NCBI GenBank assembly: GCA_030546905.1
Contig: JAUOPI010000017.1
Coordinates: 18,415 to 82,414, forward strand
Length of the DNA stretch: 64,000 nucleotides
Source of the DNA: Granulosicoccaceae sp. 1_MG-2023
GTDB lineage: Bacteria; Pseudomonadota; Gammaproteobacteria; Granulosicoccales; Granulosicoccaceae
Direction: 5' to 3'
Of this stretch, positions 28,788-37,725 are shown piece by piece (within the stretch, counting starts at the first letter, position 1; each line of letters opens with the position of its first letter). A model generated the notes under the pieces. It was not told the origin of the DNA, did no database searches, and worked only from the letters and a program-made list of their open reading frames with translations. A program made the translations under genes and the position numbers.

Positions 28788-31465
28788 TCCACCTCCCGGC
28801 GGTAGAGATTGACTTCCGGATCATCCGGACAGGACGATTTGACAAAACCCAGCGACGCCATCAGGTGATCCATGGCTGTATTATTGCGAAGCACCGTGCC
28901 TTCGATGATTTTCAGATCACGCTCACGGATATGCTCCATCAGAATCAGCATCAGCTTGCGCGCAAGACCAAGGCCCTGCCAGTCATCGGCCAAGGCAATG
29001 GCAAATTCACAGCTTTGCTTATCCGGATTGATCACATACTGACTGACGCCGACCATAATCTCTTTGCCTTCTTCAAAGGTCATGGCCACAAAAGCCATTT
29101 CACGGTCGTAATCGATTTTGGTAAAGCGCGACAGCATCTCCGGCGTGAGTTCTTTAACCGCGTGCATAAAGCGGAAATAGCGGCTCTGGCTGGACATATT
29201 CTGGACAAATTCCGCTTCCGCCCGGGCGTCTTCAGGCCGCACCGGACGCACCTCAACCAAACGCTGGTTTTTCAGCGTCAGGGTACGCACCCAATCGGAC
29301 GGATACGGGTGTATGGCCAGATGATCGTAACGCCGTGCTTTTTTATCGACATGACGCACCACCACATTGGCGTCGGTGACCACCGCGCGTTTGTCATCAA
29401 GCACCAAAGGATTGATGGTCAGCTCGAACACCTCCGGCAGCTCGCAGGCGATCTCCGAGACCCGCATCAGCACATCACGCAGCAGATCACGGTTGGCGGC
29501 CGGCATATTGCGGAACTTCTCGATCAGCATGGAAACCCGGGTTTTACTGATCAGATCGTCAGCCAGATAGAGGTTCAGCGGCGGCAGCTGCACAGCCCGG
29601 TCACGCAGCGCCGGCGAACGCGTACCACCGGCACCGAAACTGATCACCGATCCGAAAGCCGGGTCGTTGATAATCCGTACCATCAGCTCGCGACCGTTCT
29701 TCGGCGCATAAAACTGCCCGACGATCACACCCTCGATATCCGCTTCCGGCCGCTCGCGCGCGGCGCAGGCGATCATATCCTCGTATTCAGCGCGCAGCTG
29801 CGCCTCATCGCGCACGTTCAGGCGTACACCGTGCACGTCTGACTTGTAGGTGATATTGGGTGAATCGATTTTCAGCACCACCGGATAACCGATGTCCTCG
29901 GCGATTGCCACGGCTTCATCCGGCGTGGTGGCCCGCCAGGTCAACGCCGACTCGATATTGAAACACTCGAGCAGCAAGCGCGAATCCACCTGTGAAAGCA
30001 CGGTTTTCTTCTGCAGCAACACACCACGCACGATGCGTCGGGCCGAATCTATATCCGGCGGAATGTTTTTGCTCAGCGGATACGGCAGCTGCAGCATCAA
30101 CTGCTGGTTGCGCAAATAGGTACAGAGGAAGCTGAAGGCATCGGCCGCCGCTTCCGGTGTACGGTAGTTGGGCAGGCCTTTCTCGGCCAGATACTGCCGG
30201 GCCTCAGCCACACCGCTTTCACCCATCCAGACATTGAGTACCGGCTTGCGGAATTTTTTTGCAACCTTGGCTACCGCTTCGGCGGTTTTGACCGGATCGG
30301 CGCGCGGATCAGGCGCAAAAATCACCATCACCGCATCGTACTCATTACTGCTGAGCATAAGCCGCGTGGTTTCGGATAAATCCCGCTCGGTCTCACAACC
30401 ATCGGTCAGCACCACCGGATTCTCATGCGACCAGGAGACATGCAGGAACTCGGACAGCCTGGCACGCAGTTCCGCCGACAGCGGCGCCGGTGTCTTGCCC
30501 AAATGGCGCAGGCGGTCGGTGGCCATCATGGCCGGACCGCGACCGTTGGCGACAATGCCGATACGTGTGCCGGGCGTGCGCAAATTACCCGACAGGGTCT
30601 TGGCCGCGGCAAACAGGTTGGAGAAGGTAAATACACGCACGACCCCGGCGCGGGAGATCGCCGCATGGAACACATCGTCCATTGAGCGCGTGTCCGTGGT
30701 ACGGGCGATCGCATCGCTGTAACTGCCGGCCTCATGACCGGATTTCATAATAACCACCGGTTTGCGCGTAGCGGCCGCACGCAAGGCACTCATAAAACGG
30801 CGCGCATTGGGTATGCTTTCCATATGCAGGATGATGCTGCGCGTATGGTAGTCATCGGCCAAGTAGTCGAGAATATCCGGTACCGAAATATCCAGTTCCA
30901 TGCCGTAGGAAATCACACTGGAGAAGGTGACGCTGTTGTATTGCGCCCAATCCAGCACCGCCGCGCACATGGTGCTCGAATCCGAAACCAGCGCAAGCTT
31001 GCCCTTCTCCCGGTGCTTGGGTGCATAGGTTGCATTCAATCCCAACGGCGTACGGATCATGCCTGCGGCCCGCGGGCCCATCAGCCGCACATTGGCTTTG
31101 CGCGCCGCCTCCAGCAGCTGCGCCTGGCTGGGCCGCCCCTCACGCGGCACGCGCCCGATGCCGCGGGTAATCAGCAGTGCGGAAAACACACCCCGCTTAC
31201 CCAAGGCCGCCATCACCTTGAGCACGCTCCGCGCCGGCGTGACCACCACCGCCAGATCCACGCCCTCCGGCAAATCGGCAACACTGCGCAAACAGTCGAA
31301 ATCACCAATTTTTTTATGGTGCGGATTGACCAGGTAGAGTTTTCCTTTATAGCCGTCACTCAGGCTGTCAAAGAGTATTTTACCGGGCGTTTTTTCACGA
31401 TCACTTGCACCGATCAGTGCAATGGACGCGGGTTCGAATAAGCGCTTGAGATAATGCTCAGACAT
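28784..31465 (-). CDS. Acyl-CoA synthetase (ADP-forming)-like protein fused to a GNAT acetyltransferase (Pat/PatZ type)
   Basis: 893 residues. Order: CoA-binding domain (FEPASIALIGASDREKTPGK, GPRAAGMIRTPLGLNATY), succinyl-CoA-ligase-like domains (VVIMKSGHEAGS, GIVANGRGPAMMATD), ATP-grasp domain (VVLKIDSPNITYKSDVHGV), and a C-terminal GNAT domain (LADDWQGLGLARKLMLILM, IEGTVLRNNTAMDHLMASLG). This is the layout of protein lysine acetyltransferases such as Pat of Salmonella, which inactivate acetyl-CoA synthetase. The catalytic histidine of true ADP-forming synthetases appears to be replaced (KSGHEAGSY shows a histidine nearby, so this needs alignment). Divergent from a deacetylase gene. Confidence 0.92.
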   Translation of the reverse strand: MSEHYLKRLFEPASIALIGASDREKTPGKILFDSLSDGYKGKLYLVNPHHKKIGDFDCLRSVADLPEGVDLAVVVTPARSVLKVMAALGKRGVFSALLITRGIGRVPREGRPSQAQLLEAARKANVRLMGPRAAGMIRTPLGLNATYAPKHREKGKLALVSDSSTMCAAVLDWAQYNSVTFSSVISYGMELDISVPDILDYLADDYHTRSIILHMESIPNARRFMSALRAAATRKPVVIMKSGHEAGSYSDAIARTTDTRSMDDVFHAAISRAGVVRVFTFSNLFAAAKTLSGNLRTPGTRIGIVANGRGPAMMATDRLRHLGKTPAPLSAELRARLSEFLHVSWSHENPVVLTDGCETERDLSETTRLMLSSNEYDAVMVIFAPDPRADPVKTAEAVAKVAKKFRKPVLNVWMGESGVAEARQYLAEKGLPNYRTPEAAADAFSFLCTYLRNQQLMLQLPYPLSKNIPPDIDSARRIVRGVLLQKKTVLSQVDSRLLLECFNIESALTWRATTPDEAVAIAEDIGYPVVLKIDSPNITYKSDVHGVRLNVRDEAQLRAEYEDMIACAARERPEADIEGVIVGQFYAPKNGRELMVRIINDPAFGSVISFGAGGTRSPALRDRAVQLPPLNLYLADDLISKTRVSMLIEKFRNMPAANRDLLRDVLMRVSEIACELPEVFELTINPLVLDDKRAVVTDANVVVRHVDKKARRYDHLAIHPYPSDWVRTLTLKNQRLVEVRPVRPEDARAEAEFVQNMSSQSRYFRFMHAVKELTPEMLSRFTKIDYDREMAFVAMTFEEGKEIMVGVSQYVINPDKQSCEFAIALADDWQGLGLARKLMLILMEHIRERDLKIIEGTVLRNNTAMDHLMASLGFVKSSCPDDPEVNLYRREVE

Positions 31466-31792
31466 GGTCGGAAATCCGTTGCTGTGGTCTTTATTTTGCC
31501 CGGCTGAGAGTCTAGTCGCTCACACGCCTGCGGCAAACGGCGTTTATGGGATATTAAAAGCGATTACCGGCCGGTACGGCTTTGACCCGCCTCAATCGCG
31601 CTGTCATCTGACCTCGGTCAAAGACAAATATCAAAAGCGGGCCAAAATCTGATACAGAAAATGCCCGTCGCAGTGTTTTCGCAGAAATGCTGCGGTTGTG
31701 AAATAATCACCCACACGGCACGGAAGTCGGTATTACAAAAAGACCACACATGACAGCGGGCGACTGACCCGCGACGAGAGGAAATACGTCCG
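31466..31792. other. Intergenic region between the divergent acetyltransferase and deacetylase genes
   Basis: 327 bases that must hold two promoters. I see no convincing hairpin, REP element or binding-site palindrome. A ribosome site (GAGAGGAA) precedes the deacetylase gene at about 31779. Confidence 0.4.
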
Positions 31793-32716
31793 ATGCAAAC
31801 CGCTTACATCACCCACCCCGACTGCCTGCGCCACGTCATGATCGAGCACCACCCCGAGTGCCCGGAACGTCTGCGCGCAGTCGAAGATCAGATCTCGGCA
31901 CGGGGTCTGATGGATTTTCTTCGCTATTACGAAGCCCCCAATGCCGACGTACACCAGATCGAACGCGCACACAAAGTCGAGTACGTCGAAAGCATCTTCA
32001 ACAATTCACCGCTGGAAGGCTTTTACCACGTTGACCCCGACACCTGGATGAACCCGTACACACTGGAGGCCGCATTGCGCGCCGCCGGTGCCGGCATTCT
32101 GGCCGTGGACCTGCTCGCCAGCGGCGAAATGAAACGCGCCTTCTGCAATGTCCGCCCGCCCGGCCATCACGCCGAACATGCCACCGGGCTCGGCTTCTGT
32201 TTTTTCAATAACATCGCCATCGCGGCCCTGCATGCCGTGGAACACCACAAGCTCGAACGGGTCGCCATCGTGGATTTTGACGTCCACCACGGCAACGGCA
32301 CCGAGGACATCCTCGCGCACAACAAACACACCCTGTTCTGCTCGACCTACCAGCACCCGTTCTTCCCGGGTTATGCCGGCAAGAGCATGGAGCGTCTGGT
32401 AGTCAACGTGCCGCTGCCGGCAGGCACAGCCGGTCCTGAATTCCGTTTCGCCGTACAAAAGCACTGGCTACCGGCTTTACGGGAGTTCAAGCCGCAGATG
32501 CTGTTTATCTCCGCCGGCTTCGATGCTCACTTTGAGGACGACATGAGCGGATTCAGCCTTTCCGACGACGATTACGTGTGGGTGACCCGGAAAATCTGCG
32601 GCGTCGCTGACGAGTACGCCGAAGGACGGGTGGTTTCCATGCTGGAAGGCGGCTACGACCTGACCTCGCTGGGCCGCTGCGCCGCCGCGCATGTGAAGGT
32701 ATTGATGAATCTCTGA
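31793..32716 (+). CDS. Class II histone-deacetylase-family protein (AcuC/HdaH-like)
   Basis: 307 residues. Active-site pieces in order: MIEHHPECPERLRAVEDQI, VRPPGHHAEHATGLGFCFFN (charge-relay histidines), VAIVDFDVHHGNGTEDIL (zinc aspartate and histidine), STYQHPFFPG, and ISAGFDAHFEDDMSGFSLSD (second zinc aspartate). Bacterial members remove acetyl groups from proteins or acetylpolyamines. It faces the Pat-like acetyltransferase across a shared promoter region. Confidence 0.93.
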   Translation: MQTAYITHPDCLRHVMIEHHPECPERLRAVEDQISARGLMDFLRYYEAPNADVHQIERAHKVEYVESIFNNSPLEGFYHVDPDTWMNPYTLEAALRAAGAGILAVDLLASGEMKRAFCNVRPPGHHAEHATGLGFCFFNNIAIAALHAVEHHKLERVAIVDFDVHHGNGTEDILAHNKHTLFCSTYQHPFFPGYAGKSMERLVVNVPLPAGTAGPEFRFAVQKHWLPALREFKPQMLFISAGFDAHFEDDMSGFSLSDDDYVWVTRKICGVADEYAEGRVVSMLEGGYDLTSLGRCAAAHVKVLMNL

Positions 32717-32802
32717 GCCTGCACCGCAGCTCAGAAAGAAAGGAACGCTCTCGGTCTGAGAGCCTTATCCGGTCACGCCGGCCTCAGAACGGCCCGCCGC
32801 AA

Positions 32803-33327
32803 TCAGGCAAAACGCACAAGCCCGACATGGCGCAGCCACCAACGTGTCGGCGTGATCCGGATCAGCATACCTCGCCGCTCCAGCCACTGACAGGCATCAT
32901 CGGCATCCTCGCGGAACCAGGCCAGAGCCGAACCGAGCCGGAAGGTATAGCCCCAGGCATCCATATCCGCTGCCATCCGCGTCATGCTCATTTCCGCCAG
33001 CGCGCCGCCAAGCAGGATCTGCAGATAACAGACGGCATTTTCTTCGTCATAATCGCCGCCGGCATCGGTATGCAAGCCGGCACGACGCTCATCATCCATG
33101 CAGATCCAGTGACACCCCTCGTGCAGCGCCGAATGAACCGGCGTGTCCTGCCGCACATAAAGCGTATCGGCGACCAGCCCCGCCTCATCCTCGCCCCAAT
33201 AGCTACCGGTAATCTCTTCTCCGTCGGGCTGAATCACCAGCTTCAAACCAAAGCGCGCCAGCAACGCGGCCAACCGCCCCGGCGCCAGATCGCGTAATCG
33301 CACAACCTCAGGCACGGTCGAAGTCAA
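32803..33327 (-). CDS. Conserved-looking hypothetical protein with an HExxH motif
   Basis: About 174 residues if it starts at TTG 33327; GTG 33315 is an alternative, and both lie inside or next to the epmA stop, so the genes overlap. No family name recognised. Contains SALHEGCHWICMDDERR, an HExxH zinc-metalloprotease-like motif, with acidic residues 25 residues later (GGDYDEENAVCYLQILLGG) that could supply a third ligand, and a helix AALLARFGLKLVI near the start. No signal peptide. Position directly after epmA and efp suggests co-transcription. Confidence 0.75.
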   Translation of the reverse strand: MTSTVPEVVRLRDLAPGRLAALLARFGLKLVIQPDGEEITGSYWGEDEAGLVADTLYVRQDTPVHSALHEGCHWICMDDERRAGLHTDAGGDYDEENAVCYLQILLGGALAEMSMTRMAADMDAWGYTFRLGSALAWFREDADDACQWLERRGMLIRITPTRWWLRHVGLVRFA

Positions 33328-34267
33328 AACTCAACACCTCGTCGATGGACTGATAAGCGCCGATCACCATCAGCAAACGATCCAGACCGATGGCCACGCC
33401 GGCACAATCGGGCAGCTTGTCCAACGTCGCCAGCAAGCGCTCGTCAGCCGGCATCAGCGGCAAGCCCTGCGCCTCGCGCTTGGCATTATCCGCCTCAAAC
33501 CGGGCGCGCTGTTCGGCGCTGCGGTTGAGCTCGTGAAACCCGTTGCCCAACTCGCGTTCGCCGTAATAGACCTCAAAGCGCTCGGCCAGCGCCACCTCGC
33601 CGTCATCACGGACGCGCGCGAGCGCCGCCTGGGATGCGGGATAGTCGTAGATAAAGGTCAGACAATCGGGCTCAAAACCCGGCGCAACCACATGCGTGAT
33701 TAATAAATCCAGCCAACCGTCGATGTCATCGCCCATATCCGGCGGCTCTGTGCCGTGACGACGCAGAATCTCCGCGATCCGCTCGCCGTCCAGCTCCCAC
33801 GGCAGAAACCCCGTCGCCTGACGCACCGCGCCCGCATAGCTCAGATAACGGCTCGGCCCGGGCGCGCTGCCCGGCCAGACCTGATGCAGCAGGTCATCGA
33901 CTTCACGCATCAGCTCATGGTGATCAAAACCGACCCGGTACCACTCGAGCATGGCGAACTCGGGGTTATGGTTACGCCCGCGTTCGCCGTCGCGAAACAC
34001 CCGGCAGATCTGATAGATATCACCGGAACCGGCCGCCAGCAGGCGCTTCATGGGAAACTCCGGCGAGGTATGCAAATAGCAGGTTTGCCCGGCCACCGGC
34101 AAAGCAAAACTGTGGATCGCAGGATCGGTCACAGCGGCATGCGACAACACCGGGGTTTCCACCTCCAGCACCGCCTGCCGGGCAAAATAATCACGGATCG
34201 CAGAATACAAACGGGCGCGCAGGTAAAGTGCCTGCGCGCCCGCGGAGGGTAAGCCCTGGTCGGTCAT
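33308..34267 (-). CDS. epmA: EpmA (GenX/PoxA), EF-P beta-lysine ligase
   Basis: 319 residues, a stand-alone class II lysyl-tRNA-synthetase-like catalytic domain without the anticodon-binding part. Motif 2 region: YQICRVFRDGERGRNHNPEF and AMLEWYRVGFDHHEL. Motif 3: GVAIGLDRLLMVIGA. It attaches (R)-beta-lysine to Lys34 of EF-P, which lies 10 bases upstream on the same strand. The isomerase gene epmB is not in the window. Confidence 0.95.
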   Translation of the reverse strand: MTDQGLPSAGAQALYLRARLYSAIRDYFARQAVLEVETPVLSHAAVTDPAIHSFALPVAGQTCYLHTSPEFPMKRLLAAGSGDIYQICRVFRDGERGRNHNPEFAMLEWYRVGFDHHELMREVDDLLHQVWPGSAPGPSRYLSYAGAVRQATGFLPWELDGERIAEILRRHGTEPPDMGDDIDGWLDLLITHVVAPGFEPDCLTFIYDYPASQAALARVRDDGEVALAERFEVYYGERELGNGFHELNRSAEQRARFEADNAKREAQGLPLMPADERLLATLDKLPDCAGVAIGLDRLLMVIGAYQSIDEVLSFDFDRA

Positions 34268-34277
34268 TCAGATGCCG

Positions 34278-34847
34278 TTATTCCTTAACGCGCGAAACGT
34301 ACTCGCCGCTGCGGGTATCGCATTTGATGACTTCGCCCTGCTCAATAAACAGCGGCACCTTCACCACCGCGCCTGTGTCCATATAGGCCGGCTTGGTACC
34401 ACCGGTGGCCGTGTCACCACGCACGCCCGGATCGGTCTCGACGATGGTCAGCTCGACAAAGTTCGGCGGCGTCACACTCAACGGCACACCGTTCCACAAG
34501 GTCACCACGCACTTGTCCTGCTCTTTCAGCCAAACGGCCTGATCGCCGACGGCCGCTTTATCGGCGGCGATCTGCTCGAAGGTCGCCTCGTCCATAAAGT
34601 GCCAGAACTCGCCATCGTTATAGAGATACTGAAGTTCCGTATCCATCACGTCGGCGGCTTCCACTGTCTCACCGGATTTGAAGGTTTTCTCCACAGTGCG
34701 GCCGGTTTTGAGGTTGCGCACCCGCACACGGTTAAACGCCTGGCCCTTGCCGGGCTTAACGAATTCATTCTCAACGATCGTGTAAGGATCGCCGTCGAGC
34801 ATAATTTTCAGACCACCTTTGAATTCATTGGTGCTGTAACTGGCCAT
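34278..34847 (-). CDS. efp: Elongation factor P
   Basis: 189 residues, three beta-barrel domains. The modification loop [10 protein letters not shown] places Lys34 at the tip, as required for EpmA-type beta-lysylation. The C-terminal signature is [20 protein letters not shown]. Relieves ribosome stalling at proline runs. Immediately upstream of epmA, which fits modifier-substrate co-expression. Confidence 0.97.
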   Translation of the reverse strand: MASYSTNEFKGGLKIMLDGDPYTIVENEFVKPGKGQAFNRVRVRNLKTGRTVEKTFKSGETVEAADVMDTELQYLYNDGEFWHFMDEATFEQIAADKAAVGDQAVWLKEQDKCVVTLWNGVPLSVTPPNFVELTIVETDPGVRGDTATGGTKPAYMDTGAVVKVPLFIEQGEVIKCDTRSGEYVSRVKE

Positions 34848-34982
34848 AAGTGCATCTCTGGATTTGTTGAATATGGATCAAAAAAACCGCCCCGGCATGC
34901 GCCTGCAGGCATTAAACGCGGCAGATTATACCCGCTTTAGCCGCCAAGGCACGAACTTCGGCCGCAAAACCCCGCCAAGCGG

Positions 34983-35008
34983 CTGCAGGAGCGGCTATAG
35001 CCGCGACC
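34983..35008 (+). repeat. Single REP-type palindrome upstream of fimX
   Basis: CTGCAGGAGCGGCTATAGCC then GCGACC, one half-element of the family seen in arrays elsewhere. The rest of the 300-base gap between efp and fimX shows no other structure that I can support. Confidence 0.75.
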
Positions 35009-35149
35009 AACCACGACCCGATCAACCACCACCAACCACCCACATGCACGCACCCGGCAAAAAAACACCCCGGAACCACATCACAAAACCTGCCCTGAAC
35101 GGCGCCTTCCGTGTAGAATTGACGCCATTGTCATTCTTACGGCCCCGGC

Positions 35150-37207
35150 ATGCGCAAACTCGGTTTACTCATACTGGCAGACACCCCGAATCAGGCGGAA
35201 CCACTGACCGCACTGGTGCGTGCGCTTGGCTATGCCGTGGAGCAAACCTGGTGTGCCGATCCGGGGCAATTTGTCGAGGAACTCGATCCGGGCCGCCATC
35301 AACTGGCCCTGGCAGTGCTGGGCGCCGGACACACAGGCATCAAACTCCCGGCCCACGAGGGCATTCCGGCCATCGCACTGATCGATGACAGCCGCAGCCA
35401 CACCGCCGGCGCCCTGATCGAAGCCGGCTTTGACGACGCGGCCTATTCCGGCGACAAGTCGCATATCAAGCACCTGATCCGCCGCAATCTGAAATTCATT
35501 TCCGCCGAAGAAGCCCGCGCCCGTGCCGAGGCACGCATCAGCGCAGCCAACACCCAGCTGACCACCTTGCTGGAGAACCTCCCGCAAGCCGTCGCGCTGC
35601 TGCATCAGGGCGTTCACGTCTACGCCAACAGCCGTTATCTGGCGCTGGCCGGCGTCGCATCACTTGACGCCATAGACGCACTGCCGCTGCTCGATTTCAT
35701 CGGCACCGGCGAGGAAGCCGGCGAAGCGGCTGATCTGCTGCGCAATGTGGAGCACGGCCGCAGCCGCAGCGCCTCGGCGGTATTGCATTTCGGCCCCGCG
35801 GCGACCGAGGTGCAGGCCAGTCTGAGCGCCAACCACTACGACGGCGAGCCGGTCGTACAAATGATACTGAGCCCGCTGGTCAACGATCAGACCGCCCAGG
35901 TCTCGCCGCTCAGCCAACTGCAGATTGCCGATCCCGACACCCACATCTACAGCCGTCAACATATGACGCGCCTGCTCGACAGCACGGTCGCGCATGTCCG
36001 CGAGACCGGCGCGGAATACCTGGCCTACCTGATCCACCTGGAAACAGGCCCGGACGATGACGACTACACCAACCGTTGCATGCAGATCGCCAGCGAAAAG
36101 CTGGTCGAGACCATCGGCGAAAATGACGTACTCGGCCGCTACGGCGCCAACAGCTTTCTTTTACTGAGCCTGCGTGATCCGCACCTGCCGCCGGCCCGCT
36201 TAGCCGAAAACCTGCGCCGCAGCATCGGTGATCTGGACGGCATGCTACCCGGCTTTACCCGCAGCCGCGTCGCCGGCCTGCTGATCAGCAAAGACAGCAA
36301 CGACGGCGAACACGTCACCTCACGCCTGAAAGACATCTTTATCGAGGCACAGGAAAACGACGAAGCCGTACGCGTGGATTGCGACCCGTCCGTCACCGAC
36401 AACAACAGCGGCCTGAACGGATCGCCGTTGATGTCACAGGCCTGGGCACGACGCGTCAGCTCCATCCTCAAAGACAACCGCCTGACCCTGACCAGCCTGC
36501 CGGTCATCAGCCTGCGGGATGATGATCGCGACCGTTACGCATTGCGCCTGCAACTCTCGGACGAGGACGGCAAGGACGTCAGTATCGACGCCTTCCGCCA
36601 GTCCGTCGCCCAATCCGGCCTGGCCGGCAGTGTCGACCGCTGGATCATCTTTAACGCCGCCCGCCAACTGGTCGAACGGCTGCGCCACAATCCGGGCGCA
36701 CAGTTCTTTATCCCGCTGGTCAGCAACGTGGTTCACGAAGAAGAACTCTTCCCGTGGATCGGGCGGATTATCGAACAGTTCAAACTGCCGCCGAACAGCC
36801 TGATGCTGGAAACCCCGGTCGATGCTGCACTGGAGTTTCCTGACGCCTTTGCCCGCTACTGCAAGTCCCTCAACGAACTCAACAGCGGCGTCTATCTGAC
36901 CGGCATGGACGACCCGACCATCACCCACGAGCTCTATAACGAAGGCAAAAACCGCATCCGTTATATGGCCGTCAGTCCGGAACTGCTGCACGACTTTCCC
37001 GACGACGCCGGCGCGCAGGAAACCATCGAGATTCTGGTCGCCCAGTGTCACCGTGAAAAAACCGCACTGGTTATCCCTGACGTGATCGACCCTGACGTGT
37101 TGTCCGGACTGTGGAAGCTCGGCGTTGATATGATTATCAGCACCGATCTTTCTGACAAAGCCGATGACAGGCTCGAGCTGGATCTCACCGCCACCCTCGG
37201 CGCCTGA
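35150..37207 (+). CDS. fimX: FimX-like degenerate REC-PAS-GGDEF-EAL protein
   Basis: 685 residues, nearly the length of Pseudomonas FimX (691). N-terminal receiver-like domain lacks the phospho-aspartate (ALAVLGAGHTG where a D is expected). A PAS-like domain at about 140-250 (TQLTTLLENLPQAVALLHQG). The GGDEF domain has GRYGANSFLLLSL in place of GG(D/E)EF. The EAL domain has SLPVISLRDDDRDRYALRLQ with no EAL, and its metal residues are gone, so it should bind but not cleave c-di-GMP. FimX controls type IV pilus assembly and twitching. No pilus genes are adjacent. Confidence 0.85.
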   Translation: MRKLGLLILADTPNQAEPLTALVRALGYAVEQTWCADPGQFVEELDPGRHQLALAVLGAGHTGIKLPAHEGIPAIALIDDSRSHTAGALIEAGFDDAAYSGDKSHIKHLIRRNLKFISAEEARARAEARISAANTQLTTLLENLPQAVALLHQGVHVYANSRYLALAGVASLDAIDALPLLDFIGTGEEAGEAADLLRNVEHGRSRSASAVLHFGPAATEVQASLSANHYDGEPVVQMILSPLVNDQTAQVSPLSQLQIADPDTHIYSRQHMTRLLDSTVAHVRETGAEYLAYLIHLETGPDDDDYTNRCMQIASEKLVETIGENDVLGRYGANSFLLLSLRDPHLPPARLAENLRRSIGDLDGMLPGFTRSRVAGLLISKDSNDGEHVTSRLKDIFIEAQENDEAVRVDCDPSVTDNNSGLNGSPLMSQAWARRVSSILKDNRLTLTSLPVISLRDDDRDRYALRLQLSDEDGKDVSIDAFRQSVAQSGLAGSVDRWIIFNAARQLVERLRHNPGAQFFIPLVSNVVHEEELFPWIGRIIEQFKLPPNSLMLETPVDAALEFPDAFARYCKSLNELNSGVYLTGMDDPTITHELYNEGKNRIRYMAVSPELLHDFPDDAGAQETIEILVAQCHREKTALVIPDVIDPDVLSGLWKLGVDMIISTDLSDKADDRLELDLTATLGA

Positions 37208-37289
37208 GCCGAGACAAGCCAAGCCCGTCCCTTCACAAAAAAGCCAAGTCCGCCACCTGACAGAAAGATGTGCTGTTACTTTAAAAAGT

Positions 37290-37310
37290 AAACAAGCATG
37301 TTGTTTTTTT
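37290..37310 (+). terminator. Weak AT-rich terminator-like hairpin after fimX
   Basis: AAACAA / TTGTTT with a 5-nt loop, followed by a T-run. Just before it lies a second AT-rich inverted repeat (GTTACTTT / AAAGTAAAC, 37275-37293). The stem is weak; the rest of the gap to 37506 holds nothing clear. Confidence 0.35.
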
Positions 37311-37506
37311 CCCGATTTGTCCCGCAAAACATACGGATTGTGTCGGAAAATTCCTGCGTTTTATCAGGCGGCTACGAAATAACATGACGAACGCGGCGAA
37401 GGCTTGCAATTGTAAAATATACGCCACAAACTGAGCCGAATTCAGGATTGAATGCACCACACCGCAAGTTTGATTAACGGATTGAGCGCCGTGGAGGCCC
37501 ACCGAG

Positions 37507-37713
37507 ATGATCGAAGAAGCCCTTTGCAACGAGATCGAAAACGTTGTTATTCAATGCCCCTACTGCTGGGAAGAAATCGACCTCGCCATCGACTGCAGCG
37601 TCGACCACCAGGACTATATCGAAGACTGCGCGGTCTGCTGCCAACCCATTGATTTACGCATCAACACCGGCGACGGTTACCCCAAAATCACCGCCAAACG
37701 CGAAAACGACTAA
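37507..37713 (+). CDS. CPXCG-motif cysteine-rich small protein
   Basis: 68 residues with two zinc-ribbon-like pairs: VIQCPYCWEEIDLAIDC and IEDCAVCCQPIDLRI. The family is a conserved hypothetical of proteobacteria; length and cysteine spacing match. A GTGGAGG-like ribosome site lies upstream of ATG 37507. Function unknown, possibly zinc binding. Followed by a REP array. Confidence 0.9.
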   Translation: MIEEALCNEIENVVIQCPYCWEEIDLAIDCSVDHQDYIEDCAVCCQPIDLRINTGDGYPKITAKREND

Positions 37714-37725
37714 TGCGGGGAATCG

